The translations under genes were made by a program, and so were the position numbers. This document shows, piece after piece, positions 9,204 to 19,701 of a stretch of 64,000 nt of DNA; within the stretch, counting starts at the first letter, position 1; the number at the start of each line of letters is the position of its first letter. The notes beneath the pieces are model-generated. The model ran no database searches. It worked only from the letters and a program-made list of their open reading frames with translations, and was not told the DNA's origin. This stretch comes from Bacillus mojavensis RO-H-1 = KCTC 3706 (lineage in GTDB: Bacteria; Bacillota; Bacilli; Bacillales; Bacillaceae): NCBI RefSeq assembly GCF_000245335.1, contig NZ_JH600294.1, positions 282,826-346,825 on the forward strand. The letters run 5' to 3'.

Positions 9204-12039
9204 TTAGTTTTTGCGAGTCAAGCTATCAGATACAATACGTTCCTGTTCTTTTTTATGAACTGTCGGATCTCCCTCTGCAGGACTGGATCGTCTTCTTCGT
9301 CCAATATATTGAACGCTTACTCCTTCTGGTGCAAGTTCTGTCAAATAAGGGCTGATATAGCTCCATGCCCCCATGTTCTGCGGCTCTTCCTGAACCCAAA
9401 CGATTTCTTTAAGATTCGGAAGCTTTGCAAATAATTCTTTGACTCCTTTTGCAGGGAATGGATACAGCTGTTCAATTCTCGCAATGTGAAGCCACTCTTT
9501 CCCGTCTTCTAACTTGTTGAAATGATCGCTGATGTCTATAGATACTTTACCGCTGGATAATACGAGCCGCGTCACTTTTTCATATTCATGAGAAAGTCCT
9601 GACTGTTCGTAAACAGGCTGGAAGCGGCTTTCGCTGAGCTCCTGCACTTCAGAAACGGTATTCGGATTGCGCAGAAGGCTCTTCGGAGTCATGATAACGA
9701 GCGGTCGAATTTCCTCACGCAGCAGCATTTTAGCCTGTCTTCTTAATATATGAAAATATTGAGCGGCGCTTGTCAGGTTGGCAACCGTCCAGTTGTTCTC
9801 AGCAGCTAGTTGCAGGAACCGCTCGATTCTACCGCTTGAATGCTCAGGGCCCTGTCCCTCGTAACCGTGCGGGAGCAGCATCACTAATCCGGATTTTTGG
9901 TCCCCATTTTGCGCGTCCGGCAGAAATAAATTGGTCAAAGTACACTTGAGCAGCATTGGCGAAATCTCCATACTGCGCTTCCCACAGGACAAGTGTTTCC
10001 GGTGAATGCACGTTATAACCGTATTCAAAGCCGAGAACCGATCCTTCAGACAGCGGGCTGTTATGAACGGCAAATGATGTGTCACAATCTGACAAATGGT
10101 GCAACGGCACAAATTCTTTGCCTGTCTCACTGTCGTGAAGTACAAGGTTTCTTTGGGCAAACGTTCCGCGCTCAGAATCCTGTCCTGTTAATCGAATCGG
10201 TGTTCCGTCTTTCAGAATGGAAGCAAACGCGAGAGATTCAGCCAATGACCATTCCACTTTTCTGTCATCATCAAACGCCTTGGCCCGTCTTTCTAAAATG
10301 CGTTTTAGCTTACCGAATACATTAAACGACTCCGGCCAATTGACCAATTCGCCATTCAGCTTGCGGAGCACATCAAAATCAATAGATGTGTCTACATCCG
10401 GAAAGCCGTTTGAAACAGGTTCCGGAAGTTCTATTTCACAAGCGATAGGTTCCTTTTTAGCCGGCACTTTTTGATAAGCGTCTTCTATGCGTTTCGTTAC
10501 CGACTTTTCAATGTTTTGAACAACTTCCTCGGTTAGCACCCCATCTTTAATGAGCTTTTCCGCGAAAATATGTTTGACAGTCGGATGCTTTCTTACAGCG
10601 TCATACAGCATCGGCTGAGTAGTTGACGGCTCATCCATTTCGTTGTGTCCGTAGCGTCTGTACCCGATTAAGTCAATCAGAAAGTCCTTGTTGAATGTTT
10701 TTCGGTATTCTACCGCAAACTTAACAGCTGAAAGACAGGCTTCAGGATCGTCCGCATTTACGTGAACAATCGGTATTTCATAACCCTTCGCCAGGTCACT
10801 GGCATAGTTTGTTGATCTTGATTCAGCGCTTTCTGTTGTGAATCCGATCATGTTATTGGCGATAATATGAATCGCCCCGCCTACTTGATACCCTTTTAAA
10901 GAGCTTAAATTCAATGTTTCAGCGACAATTCCTTCCCCAGGGAATGCAGCGTCTCCATGAATTAAAATCGCAAGTGATTTTGTTTCATCCTGAACCGGGT
11001 ATCCGCTTTGTGTTCTTGTTTCCTGCGCCGCTCTTGTGCTGCCTTCAACGATCGGGTTGATAAATTCCAAGTGGCTCGGGTTATTCGCCAGCGTAATACG
11101 CGCCGACTTCGTTTCAGCGTCTTGAAGCTCGCGGTTCGCTCCCAGGTGATACTTGACATCCCCCGTCCATCCGTAGCTGATGCCGATTGATCCTTCAGAC
11201 GGGACTAAATCTTTGTTCGGCGCATGCTGGAACTCTGAGAATATGATTTCATACGGTTTGCCCAGCACATGTGCCAGCACATTCAGGCGGCCCCTGTGCG
11301 CCATACCGATGTTAACGCTCGTTGTACCTGATTTGACAGATTGTGCGATAATGTCATCAAGCACTGGAACAAGAGCGTCCAGACCCTCAATTGAAAAACG
11401 CTTCTGCCCGACGAAGGTCCGGTGTAAAAATTGCTCGAATCCCTCTACTTCCGTCAGTCTTTCCAGCACAGCTGACAGCTTTTCGGCTGAGTTCTTTTGG
11501 AACAATTCACCGGATTCAATCTTTTGAGTCAACCACTCTCGCTCTTTAAAGTCGTGTACATGATCAAATTCAAATGAGATGGTTCTTTTATACGTATTTC
11601 GTAAATACTGAATGGCTTCTAGACCGTTCGTAATGTTTTTAGGAGCGTCTTTACAAATGACCGACGCAGGTATTTCTTTTATTTCCTCTTCTGTTAGCCC
11701 GTAATCGGATAGTGGAAAGAGCTCGCTCTTTTTCCCATCCTTTCTGAGCGGATTGACGGAAGCGTTCAAATGGCCATAGGTTCGTATATCTTCTGCAAGT
11801 CTGATTGCTGATGCGATCTTTTGTATCAGATCGGCTGTAACACGTCCCTTTTCTTTTGTTCCCGATGCCTCTTTTATATCGCTTGGAGGAGCTCCTAGTT
11901 CATCGAACATGTCCTTCAGATCCGGATCAATACTGTTCGGATCCTGGGTGTACTGATCGTAAAGCTCCAGCGCATAGCCGAGGTTCGGACCGTAAAAATC
12001 TTCCCAATTCATTCGTTGTTTCATATTATTTTGAAACAT
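9204..12039 (-). pseudogene. odhA: 2-oxoglutarate dehydrogenase E1 OdhA, one-base frameshift
   Basis: Thiamine-diphosphate-dependent E1 subunit. The N-terminal frame gives 731 residues including the TPP/Mg region (ILIHGDAAFPGEG) and IGYRRYGHNE. It then derails at WGPKIRIS, while the correct sequence [24 protein letters not shown] continues in the next frame to the normal C-terminus. One extra C (GGACC for GGAC on the coding strand, complement of GG at 9899-9900) explains it; corrected, the protein would be about 944 residues. Loss of OdhA would break the TCA cycle while odhB is perfect, so sequencing error is the likeliest cause. The start is ATG after a GGGGG-containing ribosome site. Confidence 0.9.
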
Positions 12040-12245
12040 TTGAATATTACCCCCAACCTAGATAATCAAGTGATTCATTCACTATCTTAAAATAACTTTC
12101 GAACGCTGTGTCCAAAATTATGTAATAAAAACGCTTCCAACGATATTTTACCACTGTTTGCAATTTGATTCTACCTTGATTGTTCACAAAATAGTAAAAA
12201 ACCTTTATAAAAAACAAAAAATTTAATCATTTACAAAAAGAAACG

Positions 12246-12284
12246 CCAAAAAGCATAGAATAAAGGGTTATCCTATGCTTTTAT
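12246..12284 (-). terminator. yojO terminator overlapping the stop codon
   Basis: AAAGCATAG/CTATGCTTTTT hairpin on the minus strand. Its 5' arm contains the last codons and the stop of yojO. Confidence 0.8.
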
Positions 12285-14184
12285 GGAGCAGTTTTTTAAG
12301 AAGCGGATACAGAACATCCGGAAGCTGATCGACATCCGGGACAAATATACTGAACTTCCCGTACATATCCTGTATCGTTTTCATTTGTGATTCTTCAATT
12401 TCTGAGTTGGAGAGAAAAACATTTATGACTTCTATTCCCCTTTTTCGAGCTTCTATAACCGCTTCACTTGTATCGACAATCCCATTTTGCTCATAACCAA
12501 ATGCGGCCGGCTCTCCGTCAGAGAACACAATTAAGAATTTTTGCGCCTCGCTCCGCTGCAGCATTTTTTTCGTCATTTGCCTGATCGCATAGCCGTCACG
12601 GTTGTCTTCCTCAGGTTCAAGCTGCATAATCGCCGGTCCCGCTGCCTGTCTTAAGGACGACTGAAATGGAATTACCGTATTAAAATAGTTCGGCTGACTC
12701 GTTTCGGTCGCATCGTTTGTATCCTCCCAGAAGCCGACAATTTGATGCGGAACTGCTACTGATTTCAAGGCTTCATGAAACAATACGATACCCCGCTTCG
12801 TTTCATCCATTTTGTCGAACATACTGGCTGAACAGTCGACCAGTAATGTAAAAACAGCGTCAATTTCTGAAGAAGGCTCTTGTTTTTTGTAAAAAAGACG
12901 CGGATTCCGCTCCGTAAAATAACGGAGAAGCTTGTTGTTCAGACGGCCCGCGTGGAGGTCAGTCCTTGGCAGCGTTTTTTTGTGTTCAAGCGTTTTTTGA
13001 ATCATTTGTTTTAAACGCTTCTGATACGATTCGATCGATTTTGCCTGCTGTTTATAAGAAAGCTCTTCATCTTTTGTTGCAGGCTGCGGTTCTTTATAAA
13101 TCGCAAACGCGAATTTATTTTCCTTTCCGTCGGCAAGACCCGCGCCGTTCGGCTGGTCTTTTTTGGACTCTAGCGCTTCCAGTTTGGAATAGTCTTTTCG
13201 TTTTGTCTGTCTGGCTGAACCTTGAACAGAGCCGAGAGCTTGGTCTCCATCGTCCCCTTCACGAGAAGCATCTTTTCCTAAATCGGATTTTGCGCCGTGT
13301 TCAATATCAAATTGAAGGAAGCTTTTAGACGGCGCTTCTGTTTCACGGTGCCAAGTCGGCATTTCTTCATCGTGAATATCTTCATCGCCGTCTGATTTTT
13401 TCGGAAGCGTTACGTCATCACTCAGCTTCGGCGCTTTTTTCTCTTCTTCAAATAACGGCTGCTCTGCGGCTTTAGCGTAATCTAACTCAGGCAAAAAGAA
13501 GTAGGTATTCAGCATGTCTTTATCAAGTACCTCTTCAAGTCCGTCCATGATGTCTTCGACAATTTTCAGAACGTGGCGTGTAGAGTCAGCTTCATACACA
13601 CGCAAGAGCTGCTGTTCAATAAACGGTCGCATCAGATCAATATCATCACGCATAGACGGGATGGTTTCCAGAGGCGATTCCGCCGTCAGCTTGGTATACA
13701 TGGCGCAAAAGAGTGCATCCGTAAAAATGCTTCGTTCTAAATTTAAAGTGAGCTGTGTGGAGAAATGTTTTCTGTACATGTCTTTTCGTTTTGCAAATAC
13801 ATGTTTTGTGCCGGGACGCTCGTGTTTGATACATTCTTCAATTCTGATGTCCTCAAGCAGCATAAACAGCTGTTTGGCAAAGCTTTTGAATGTAAGATGC
13901 CGATGGATATCATCCAAAAAGTTCGTAAACTCTTGCAACGAGCTGTATTTTGTTCCGACCGATCGAAGGTAGACATCGCTTTTGAGACCTGCTTCCATAT
14001 CTTCAGCTGCTCTGTCCTTCCAAAAGTGGCTCATGTAGATTTTTTTTTCAAATGGGTTGTAGTAGGACTGAACGCCATACTCCACTTCCACCGCCTCACT
14101 TTTGGTGAGCGTTTTGGCCAAATCGGTCAGCATCATAAATAAAAACGAGTCAATTGTGCTGTCATTAAATTTGATAAATTTCAT
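12268..14184 (-). CDS. yojO: YojO, VWA-domain protein partner of a MoxR ATPase
   Basis: A 638-residue cytoplasmic protein. The first half is helical and charged. Then comes a long acidic, low-complexity middle (about 260-370). A C-terminal von Willebrand A domain from about residue 435 has the MIDAS motif DCSAS in TLLVDCSASMF, a later Thr-containing loop and the FSDGEPAAF strand. The architecture matches NorD/CbbO-type cobalamin-chelatase-like VWA proteins. These act with an AAA+ MoxR ATPase, here yojN 10 nt upstream, as metal-insertion or activation chaperones. The client is unknown. GAGGGATG upstream of MKFIKF selects this start. Confidence 0.88.
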   Translation of the reverse strand: MKFIKFNDSTIDSFLFMMLTDLAKTLTKSEAVEVEYGVQSYYNPFEKKIYMSHFWKDRAAEDMEAGLKSDVYLRSVGTKYSSLQEFTNFLDDIHRHLTFKSFAKQLFMLLEDIRIEECIKHERPGTKHVFAKRKDMYRKHFSTQLTLNLERSIFTDALFCAMYTKLTAESPLETIPSMRDDIDLMRPFIEQQLLRVYEADSTRHVLKIVEDIMDGLEEVLDKDMLNTYFFLPELDYAKAAEQPLFEEEKKAPKLSDDVTLPKKSDGDEDIHDEEMPTWHRETEAPSKSFLQFDIEHGAKSDLGKDASREGDDGDQALGSVQGSARQTKRKDYSKLEALESKKDQPNGAGLADGKENKFAFAIYKEPQPATKDEELSYKQQAKSIESYQKRLKQMIQKTLEHKKTLPRTDLHAGRLNNKLLRYFTERNPRLFYKKQEPSSEIDAVFTLLVDCSASMFDKMDETKRGIVLFHEALKSVAVPHQIVGFWEDTNDATETSQPNYFNTVIPFQSSLRQAAGPAIMQLEPEEDNRDGYAIRQMTKKMLQRSEAQKFLIVFSDGEPAAFGYEQNGIVDTSEAVIEARKRGIEVINVFLSNSEIEESQMKTIQDMYGKFSIFVPDVDQLPDVLYPLLKKLLHKSIG

Positions 14185-14194
14185 CGCACATCCC

Positions 14195-15085
14195 TCATTC
14201 AAACAGAGTTTCTGCGATATTTCGGACCGCCGCCTTTTCACGGTCATCGTCAAGCTTTTCTACAATTCCCCGTTCGATGGCCCGTAGCGGCGGAATATAA
14301 GCGGCTAAATCACACGTATCAATTAAAGCTCTAATAGATGCCGCTTCTTCAGACACCTGCCCGTTATTGGCCTGAACGATCAGATCAGAAGACAGCGTGA
14401 TAAACCGGTCAATCAATTTCTCATCATGAAGAGCAGACTGAGACATGAGTACTTGTTTCAGCAGTTCGCCTTTAATATATGGCACATCAATAATGACAAA
14501 ACGGTTTTTAAGCGCTTCATTCAGCGGTACGGTTCCAACGTAGCCTTCATTGATAGCAGCAATGACTCCAAACCCTTCTTTTGCCCGAACGACTTCTCCT
14601 GTAAACGGATTTGTCATCATTTTTCTATAGTCCAATACACCATTTAAGATGGGCAGGGTTTCCGGCTTTGCCATGTTGATTTCGTCTATATAAAGAAAGT
14701 GGCCTTCATTCATGGCTGTTGTCACAGGCCCCGAGACAAACTCGATCGTTGCCTGCCCAGATTGATTTTCAATGGTTTTATAGCCAACCAGTGCTTCAGC
14801 ATCCAAATCAACTGAGCAGTTGACACTGTGCATTGGTTTATGAAAATAACTGGACAATGTTTCCGCCAGCTTAGTTTTACCTGAGCCTGTAGGCCCTTTT
14901 AACAGGATATTTTTCCCCATCGCCAATGCGATAATGGCATCGAATAAAATGGCTTCATCCTCCGCCTCATAGCCTGATGTCCCGATAAGCGATTGAAATT
15001 CTGGAGAAATCGGCTGGCTTTTATATGATAAAAGCTTATTTTGTATATCTTCCGGCAATGTTAAGTGCTGCAATTGAGATGTCAT
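14195..15085 (-). CDS. yojN: YojN, MoxR-family AAA+ ATPase
   Basis: A 296-residue AAA+ ATPase with Walker [10 protein letters not shown] (about residue 58), Walker [11 protein letters not shown] and sensor region [13 protein letters not shown]. It is of the MoxR/NorQ/CbbQ clade. Such ATPases remodel or activate a target enzyme together with a VWA partner, and the partner YojO follows 10 nt downstream in the same operon. The target is not encoded next door, unless the neighbouring odh or yojM genes are relevant, which I cannot show. Confidence 0.9.
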   Translation of the reverse strand: MTSQLQHLTLPEDIQNKLLSYKSQPISPEFQSLIGTSGYEAEDEAILFDAIIALAMGKNILLKGPTGSGKTKLAETLSSYFHKPMHSVNCSVDLDAEALVGYKTIENQSGQATIEFVSGPVTTAMNEGHFLYIDEINMAKPETLPILNGVLDYRKMMTNPFTGEVVRAKEGFGVIAAINEGYVGTVPLNEALKNRFVIIDVPYIKGELLKQVLMSQSALHDEKLIDRFITLSSDLIVQANNGQVSEEAASIRALIDTCDLAAYIPPLRAIERGIVEKLDDDREKAAVRNIAETLFE

Positions 15086-15130
15086 AGACAGGTTTCCTTT
15101 CCTATTCGTATTCCATTAACGAGTATACTA

Positions 15131-15163
15131 AAAAAGCCCCTGTATGCTCAATACAAAGGGCTC
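15131..15163 (-). terminator. yojM terminator
   Basis: Imperfect stem AGCCCTTTGTAT/ATACAGGGGCT followed by TTTTTT on the minus strand, 10 nt past the yojM stop and upstream of yojN. Confidence 0.8.
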
Positions 15164-15171
15164 CCGCTATA

Positions 15172-15759
15172 TTACTGTTTCTCGTTATTGCCAGAAAGCG
15201 CTCCGCACACAATTCGCGCTCCTGAATTTCCGCTCGGATTCGTCAGATAGTCGTCAGCCTGTTCATGAATAACAAACGCGCTGCCATCCTGGTCGAGAAT
15301 ATTCAATTTGCTTCCTTTTTGTAAAGAGGTTTCAGGCGCATTCATAATAACATCTACTTTCCCGTCTGCGCCGACTTCAAGATTCGGAAGATCTCCGGCA
15401 TGATGTCCCATCGGATTATTGAAGCCGTGTTCTTTGTTCAGCGGATTAAAGGGTCCGCCCGCAGATTCAAAATCCGGCCTGACACATGATCCTTTTTCAT
15501 AAATATGAAAACCGAGTGAAGCCCCGGGTGTCAGGCTGTGTGCTGAGATGTGAAAATCGAGCCCTTCGTCTTCTGATTCTTTTATTTCAATATACCCGAC
15601 TTTTTTGCCTTCTCTATTGACCAGCTGGATCTGATGACTAAACGCTGACGTTTCTATCACCTTTTTATCCGGTACCCGCCGCGGATGGTCAGGCGGTGTT
15701 TGACTGCATCCCGAAAGACCCAGTGCCGCCACCACGATAAGGAGCAAGAAACGATTCAT
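15172..15759 (-). CDS. yojM: Cu/Zn-superoxide-dismutase-like lipoprotein YojM
   Basis: A 195-residue lipoprotein: N-terminal hydrophobic segment with lipobox LGLSGC, then a Cu/Zn-SOD domain. Two copper ligands are replaced. The canonical HxH is HIY, and the bridging His of GGHFNP is Pro (GGPFNP), while GHHAGD, the later VIHEQ His and the disulfide cysteines (GSCVRP, RIVCGA) remain. Loss of these copper ligands has been described for B. subtilis YojM, which is why it is called SOD-like rather than an active enzyme. It sits outside the membrane. Confidence 0.9.
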   Translation of the reverse strand: MNRFLLLIVVAALGLSGCSQTPPDHPRRVPDKKVIETSAFSHQIQLVNREGKKVGYIEIKESEDEGLDFHISAHSLTPGASLGFHIYEKGSCVRPDFESAGGPFNPLNKEHGFNNPMGHHAGDLPNLEVGADGKVDVIMNAPETSLQKGSKLNILDQDGSAFVIHEQADDYLTNPSGNSGARIVCGALSGNNEKQ

Positions 15760-15816
15760 GCTGTCTCCCCCTTGTTTTTTCTAACAGTGTGGTCAATCAT
15801 ATTCCGATATAAACTA

Positions 15817-15843
15817 AAAAAAAGCCTTTTAAAAGGCTTTTAG
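15817..15843 (-). terminator. cwlS terminator
   Basis: Palindrome AAAGCCTTTTAAAAGGCTTT followed on the minus strand by a long T-run, about 60 nt after the cwlS stop. Confidence 0.75.
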
Positions 15844-15902
15844 ATTAGGGAGCAGGACGTTCTGCCCAAACGCCCCGTCTGTCTAATGTCCATGCTCAAA
15901 GT

Positions 15903-17138
15903 TTAAAAATAACTTCGTGCTCCCAAGTAGCGCTGTTTCCAATACGAATTGCTGAGATTGGAAATGCCCACACCGTCGGAGCTTGCATGAATAAAATTGC
16001 CGCCGCCCAAGTAAATCCCCATGTGAGACGGTCCGGATTTATACGTAGTAAAGAAAACAAAGTCACCGACTGACGGCTGGCTGACTTTTTGCATCACATT
16101 CCAGTACCCTGCCGTGCTCAGCCTTGAAATAGATGATACTTTATTAATGAGGTAATAAATATAGCCGCTGCAATCGAAACCGGAAGGCGTATTTCCTCCC
16201 CAGCGATACGGAACACCGACATATTTTTTTGCCTCCGTTATCATTCTGTCAATCTTTGTTCTTATTTGAACGTTTGATCCTGATTTGTCTTTCGGGACAT
16301 TCTTATTGGAATTATTTGATTTAGTCGTTCCTGAAATTGTGAGAATCTGTCCGATTCGCAGAACATCGCTAGACAAATTGTTTCTATCACGAATACTTTG
16401 CACAGTGACGCCCAGCTGATTCGCAATCTTCCATAACGAATCACCTGATTTCACTTTGTATGTAGTTGTTTTTGAAGAATTTGAGTTTGACGGCTTTTTT
16501 GAACCGCTGCTACCGCTATTGGATGAGCTGCCTTTTTTTATTTTTAATACTTGCTTAGGGTAAAGTGTATCTGATGTTAAGCCATTTAAGGTTTTCAATT
16601 CGGCAACCGTCATATTTAAACTGTTTGCGATTTTCCACAGAGAATCACCAAGCTTTACAGTATATGTACTTTTTGATGGACCTGTAGAATTTGAACCGTT
16701 GCTTTTTTTCGGTCCATTCGAACCGTTTGAACTGCTTGTCCCTTTAATTCTCAGTTTTTGGCCAGGACGAATCAAATCACTGCTCAGGCTGTTTAAGCTT
16801 TTAAGCTCTGAAACACTCATTTTATGATTTTTGGCAATCATCCATAAAGAATCACCATATGCCACGGTGTATGTTGACGTTTTGTTTGAGTTTGATGAGG
16901 ATGTTTTGCTTTTTTTGCTGCTTTCTGGAACTTTCAGACTTTGTCCGACATAAAGCATTGACGATTTCAATTTGTTTTCGGATTTCAATGCAGAAATACT
17001 CGTATGATACTGGCGCGAAAGTTTCCAAAGAGAGTCACCGCTTTTCACCTTTATCGTTTTTGCATCCGCGGGTGCTGCTGCCATCGATGACCCAACAACT
17101 GCGGAAACAGCCAAACTGGCTACGATCTTCTTTTTCAT
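15903..17138 (-). CDS. cwlS: Cell-wall D,L-endopeptidase CwlS
   Basis: A secreted peptidoglycan hydrolase of 411 residues. It has a signal peptide ending near AAAPADA and four LysM repeats at about 28-72, 88-133, 157-201 and 224-268. Each LysM has a GDSLW core and they are separated by Ser/Asn/Lys-rich linkers. A C-terminal NlpC/P60 domain (about 293-411) has catalytic Cys in FDCSGY and His in PSHMGIY. The family cleaves D-gamma-glutamyl-meso-diaminopimelate bonds, and CwlS acts in cell separation. Linker repeats make this gene prone to length variation; it is slightly shorter than I recall for strain 168. TAGGAGG precedes the ATG. Confidence 0.95.
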   Translation of the reverse strand: MKKKIVASLAVSAVVGSSMAAAPADAKTIKVKSGDSLWKLSRQYHTSISALKSENKLKSSMLYVGQSLKVPESSKKSKTSSSNSNKTSTYTVAYGDSLWMIAKNHKMSVSELKSLNSLSSDLIRPGQKLRIKGTSSSNGSNGPKKSNGSNSTGPSKSTYTVKLGDSLWKIANSLNMTVAELKTLNGLTSDTLYPKQVLKIKKGSSSNSGSSGSKKPSNSNSSKTTTYKVKSGDSLWKIANQLGVTVQSIRDRNNLSSDVLRIGQILTISGTTKSNNSNKNVPKDKSGSNVQIRTKIDRMITEAKKYVGVPYRWGGNTPSGFDCSGYIYYLINKVSSISRLSTAGYWNVMQKVSQPSVGDFVFFTTYKSGPSHMGIYLGGGNFIHASSDGVGISNLSNSYWKQRYLGARSYF

Positions 17139-17499
17139 TCATGCAACCTCCTAAACTTTTCATGACACAAACAGAAAGAATTAGTATTCCGTTTCCAAAA
17201 ATGGCACACAGACGTTATATCGTCACTTTTTTAGCGTTATAAACAAATTTTTATAGATCCGGCAGCAAATGTAGCTTCGTTCGACCTTAAACCTCTAGAT
17301 AAACACCTAGTATTTTACATAATTTGGATAGGTTTATCGAAAGTCTAAGGAACTATTTAAGCGGGGGTAAAATGATTGGTTTATGTTGATGAAAGAAGCA
17401 GATTTTCCTCCTTTTCTGTCTGTTTTTCTTTCAATTCTCTACCAAAGTGTCAAATCCCTTCTTCTGATTGCAACACTGCCCAGCTTTTCTAAACAGTTA
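17139..17499. other. Non-coding region upstream of cwlS
   Basis: About 360 nt without a gene between the cwlS start and the yojK terminator. It is AT-rich and holds the cwlS promoter(s). I see no conserved RNA structure in it. Confidence 0.6.
17217..17236 (-). promoter_or_regulatory. Possible sigma-D-type promoter of cwlS
   Basis: On the minus strand GACGATAT differs by one base from the sigma-D -10 consensus GCCGATAT and lies about 80 nt before the cwlS start. The -35 is poor: only TTTA lies at the ideal 15-nt spacing. cwlS is known to use sigma-D and sigma-H, so the site is plausible but not proven. Confidence 0.4.
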
Positions 17500-17530
17500 A
17501 AAGCCTGTCCATTTCAAATGAACAGGCTGA
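17499..17530 (-). terminator. yojK terminator
   Basis: Stem AGCCTGTTCATTT/AATGGACAGGCT followed by TTTT on the minus strand, directly after the yojK stop. Confidence 0.85.
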
Positions 17531-17535
17531 ATCCA

Positions 17536-18753
17536 TTATGCATTAGCTGATTGAGTATTGTGTTTAACATATTCAAGAATGCTGACGGCAGCTTTTTCAG
17601 CACCGCCTGCCGCTTTCAGTGACTGGCCAATTGCTTTTGCTTTCTTGGCATAGATAGGATTGCTGATCACTTCTTGAATGGTTTCTTTCAGAAGGCTTTC
17701 AGACAACTGTTCTTTTTTCAGCACTTTCCCCGCACCTACTTGCTCCACCTGTTTTCCGACAGCGAATTGATCGGCTCCCATCGGAATGACAATGAGCGGT
17801 GTTTCAAAATACAAGCCTTCGCTTGTGCTGTTCATTCCGCCGTGGGTGACAAACAAACTGGCTCTTTTCAGGATTTCAAGCTGAGGCACATACGGGCGCA
17901 CAATAAAATTATGCGGAATATCGTTTAACTCACTTTGTTTAACATGCTTCCCAATGGACAGCACAACTTTTCCGTCAAAGTCTTTGCATACCTCAAGACA
18001 TTGATTGAAAAACTCTTTTTGATTATTAAAAATAGTTCCCATAGAAATAAACAGCACGTTTTCATTGTTCATTTGTTCGAATGGAAAGTCATTGCTTTTG
18101 GCTCTTTTTGCAATTGAAGGACCAACAAAAACATAGTTTTCTCCGAATTGCTCTGCCATTGGCTGAAATTCTCTTGACGTAAAGACGATCGTCAAATCTC
18201 CATCGGACGAAAAAACGTCAAACGGCTTGGTAATTTCCGCTTGAAACTCGGAATTTAAGGTTTCTGCGAGCTGCTGATAGGATTCGAAATAAGGTGAGTC
18301 TTCAAATGGGCTGCTATTGAATGTATCCATCATTTCCTTTAAAAAATCCTCATTCATCGCAAAAGTCGTACATAATGAAAATCTCGGCAGCTTCAGCAGA
18401 TTGGCAATGATTTTACCGGCCAAGAAATGGTGATCATATATGACATAATCATATGATTCGTTTTTGACTTCATTATAAATATGGGTGGCGATGTCCTTAC
18501 ACGCTTTTAAAAAGGCACATATCATTTCGGCAAAATCTCTTTCCTCATTACCAGTTGCGTTTTTTCCGAAATAATCTTCTCTAAAATCGTTATATTCACG
18601 AAATTCAATATCAAGCGCGGTGATTTTTTCTTCGTATTCCTTTACTGCATAGTAAGTAATGTTTTCTCCTCTTGATTTCAGTTCCTTCATTACACCGATA
18701 GACGGATTAATATGGCCCTCTCCCGGAAAACCGATCATTAATACATTAGCCAT
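17536..18753 (-). CDS. yojK: UDP-glycosyltransferase YojK (macrolide/flavonoid type)
   Basis: A 405-residue GT1-family glycosyltransferase. The N-terminal Rossmann domain begins NVLMIGFPGEGHINPS. The C-terminal donor-binding region has the signature VPQLEILKRASLFVTHGG, followed by MNSTSEGLYFETPLIVIPMGADQ. Relatives glucosylate macrolides and polyphenols, so detoxification or natural-product tailoring is likely. The natural acceptor is unknown. The start is the ATG of MANVLM, six codons inside the open frame, matching family N-termini. Confidence 0.9.
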   Translation of the reverse strand: MANVLMIGFPGEGHINPSIGVMKELKSRGENITYYAVKEYEEKITALDIEFREYNDFREDYFGKNATGNEERDFAEMICAFLKACKDIATHIYNEVKNESYDYVIYDHHFLAGKIIANLLKLPRFSLCTTFAMNEDFLKEMMDTFNSSPFEDSPYFESYQQLAETLNSEFQAEITKPFDVFSSDGDLTIVFTSREFQPMAEQFGENYVFVGPSIAKRAKSNDFPFEQMNNENVLFISMGTIFNNQKEFFNQCLEVCKDFDGKVVLSIGKHVKQSELNDIPHNFIVRPYVPQLEILKRASLFVTHGGMNSTSEGLYFETPLIVIPMGADQFAVGKQVEQVGAGKVLKKEQLSESLLKETIQEVISNPIYAKKAKAIGQSLKAAGGAEKAAVSILEYVKHNTQSANA

Positions 18754-18896
18754 GCGGCCACGCCCTTTCATTAAAATTTATGTAATATTTTATACAGTAC
18801 TATAAATACAAAATCAGGTAAAGTATTTAACTTAATTAATATTAATCTTATATAACTTTTATACCAGGTTACATTTCCCGACTTTCTATTTTCAAG

Positions 18897-18972
18897 AAAA
18901 AAAGCATTCAGTATGGCATGAATGCTTTTGAAAAAGGGTTCTATTTCAGTCTTTTTGTCTCATGAGACAAAA
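18897..18972 (-). terminator. Two hairpins downstream of cdaS
   Basis: An inverted repeat AAAAGCATTCA/TGAATGCTTTT (18898-18930) and a near-perfect palindrome TTTTGTCTCATGAGACAAAA (18953-18972) lie between the cdaS stop and the yojK start. The palindrome is closest to cdaS and may end its transcript. The other could terminate read-through or be part of the yojK leader. Neither has a classic long T-run. Confidence 0.5.
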
Positions 18973-18997
18973 GCAGTTCGGGTCCTTTTGTTTATTT

Positions 18998-19612
18998 TTA
19001 TGTTCTCGGTGAGATGAGCGGGTATAACACACCATCCTTCGCAAACGACATCTTGCCTGTTTCCTCAGAAACAACCAGTACAAGCGCATCTGTATATCCA
19101 GACATCCCCAAAGCTGCCCGGTGTCTGGTTCCCAGATGAGTATCCACTTCTTGGGTCGTCAGCGGGAGAACGTTTCCTGCTGAGACGAGTGTATTTTCCC
19201 TCACTAATAAAGCGCCGTCATGAAGAGGATTTCCCGGAAAAAAGATGCTTTCAATTAATGAAGCACTGATTTCTGCATGAAGCGATGTTCCTTTTTGAAT
19301 AAACTTGTCAACCGAGTCTGTCCTTTCAATGACAATTAACGCGCCATGCTTATTTTCCGATAAATTTTTAATCGCCTTGGCCAGTTCCACAAATGACGGT
19401 GTAAATTGTTCAATGTATGATTGCAAATAAAAGGATGAGGCGATGCCATGCATATTTTGAAAAATACGTCCCAAGTCATCCAATTCACAAAGGAGGCATT
19501 GATCTTTTTCATGAAGCGTTTTCAAAATAAGAGAAGCATCCCCTAATATCTGTTCTAAATGCGATTGTATCTTTGCCGTGAATACACTTTCTGTCATCTG
19601 TTCGTAATGCAT
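18998..19612 (-). CDS. cdaS: Sporulation diadenylate cyclase CdaS
   Basis: A c-di-AMP synthase of 204 residues. An N-terminal two-helix segment (about 1-60, known in the family to be autoinhibitory) precedes a DAC domain carrying the DGA motif (HDGALLV) and the RHR motif (GTRHRAAL) needed for ATP binding and cyclisation. No transmembrane helices are present, unlike CdaA. CdaS is the forespore-expressed paralogue acting in sporulation and germination. AAAAGGAG is 9 nt before the ATG. Confidence 0.93.
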   Translation of the reverse strand: MHYEQMTESVFTAKIQSHLEQILGDASLILKTLHEKDQCLLCELDDLGRIFQNMHGIASSFYLQSYIEQFTPSFVELAKAIKNLSENKHGALIVIERTDSVDKFIQKGTSLHAEISASLIESIFFPGNPLHDGALLVRENTLVSAGNVLPLTTQEVDTHLGTRHRAALGMSGYTDALVLVVSEETGKMSFAKDGVLYPLISPRT

Positions 19613-19701
19613 GGGCCTTCATCTCCTTTTCATATTTTCAACTTTGCACGCATGCTTATCTTATTGATGCACATTCTATTGGTAAAGGAGGTATGTAAAG
19701 A

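Noticed and set aside
13514..13972. 152-codon plus-strand frame opposite yojO
   Set aside because: Ser/Cys-rich composition of an antisense shadow; yojO in the other strand is complete and conserved.
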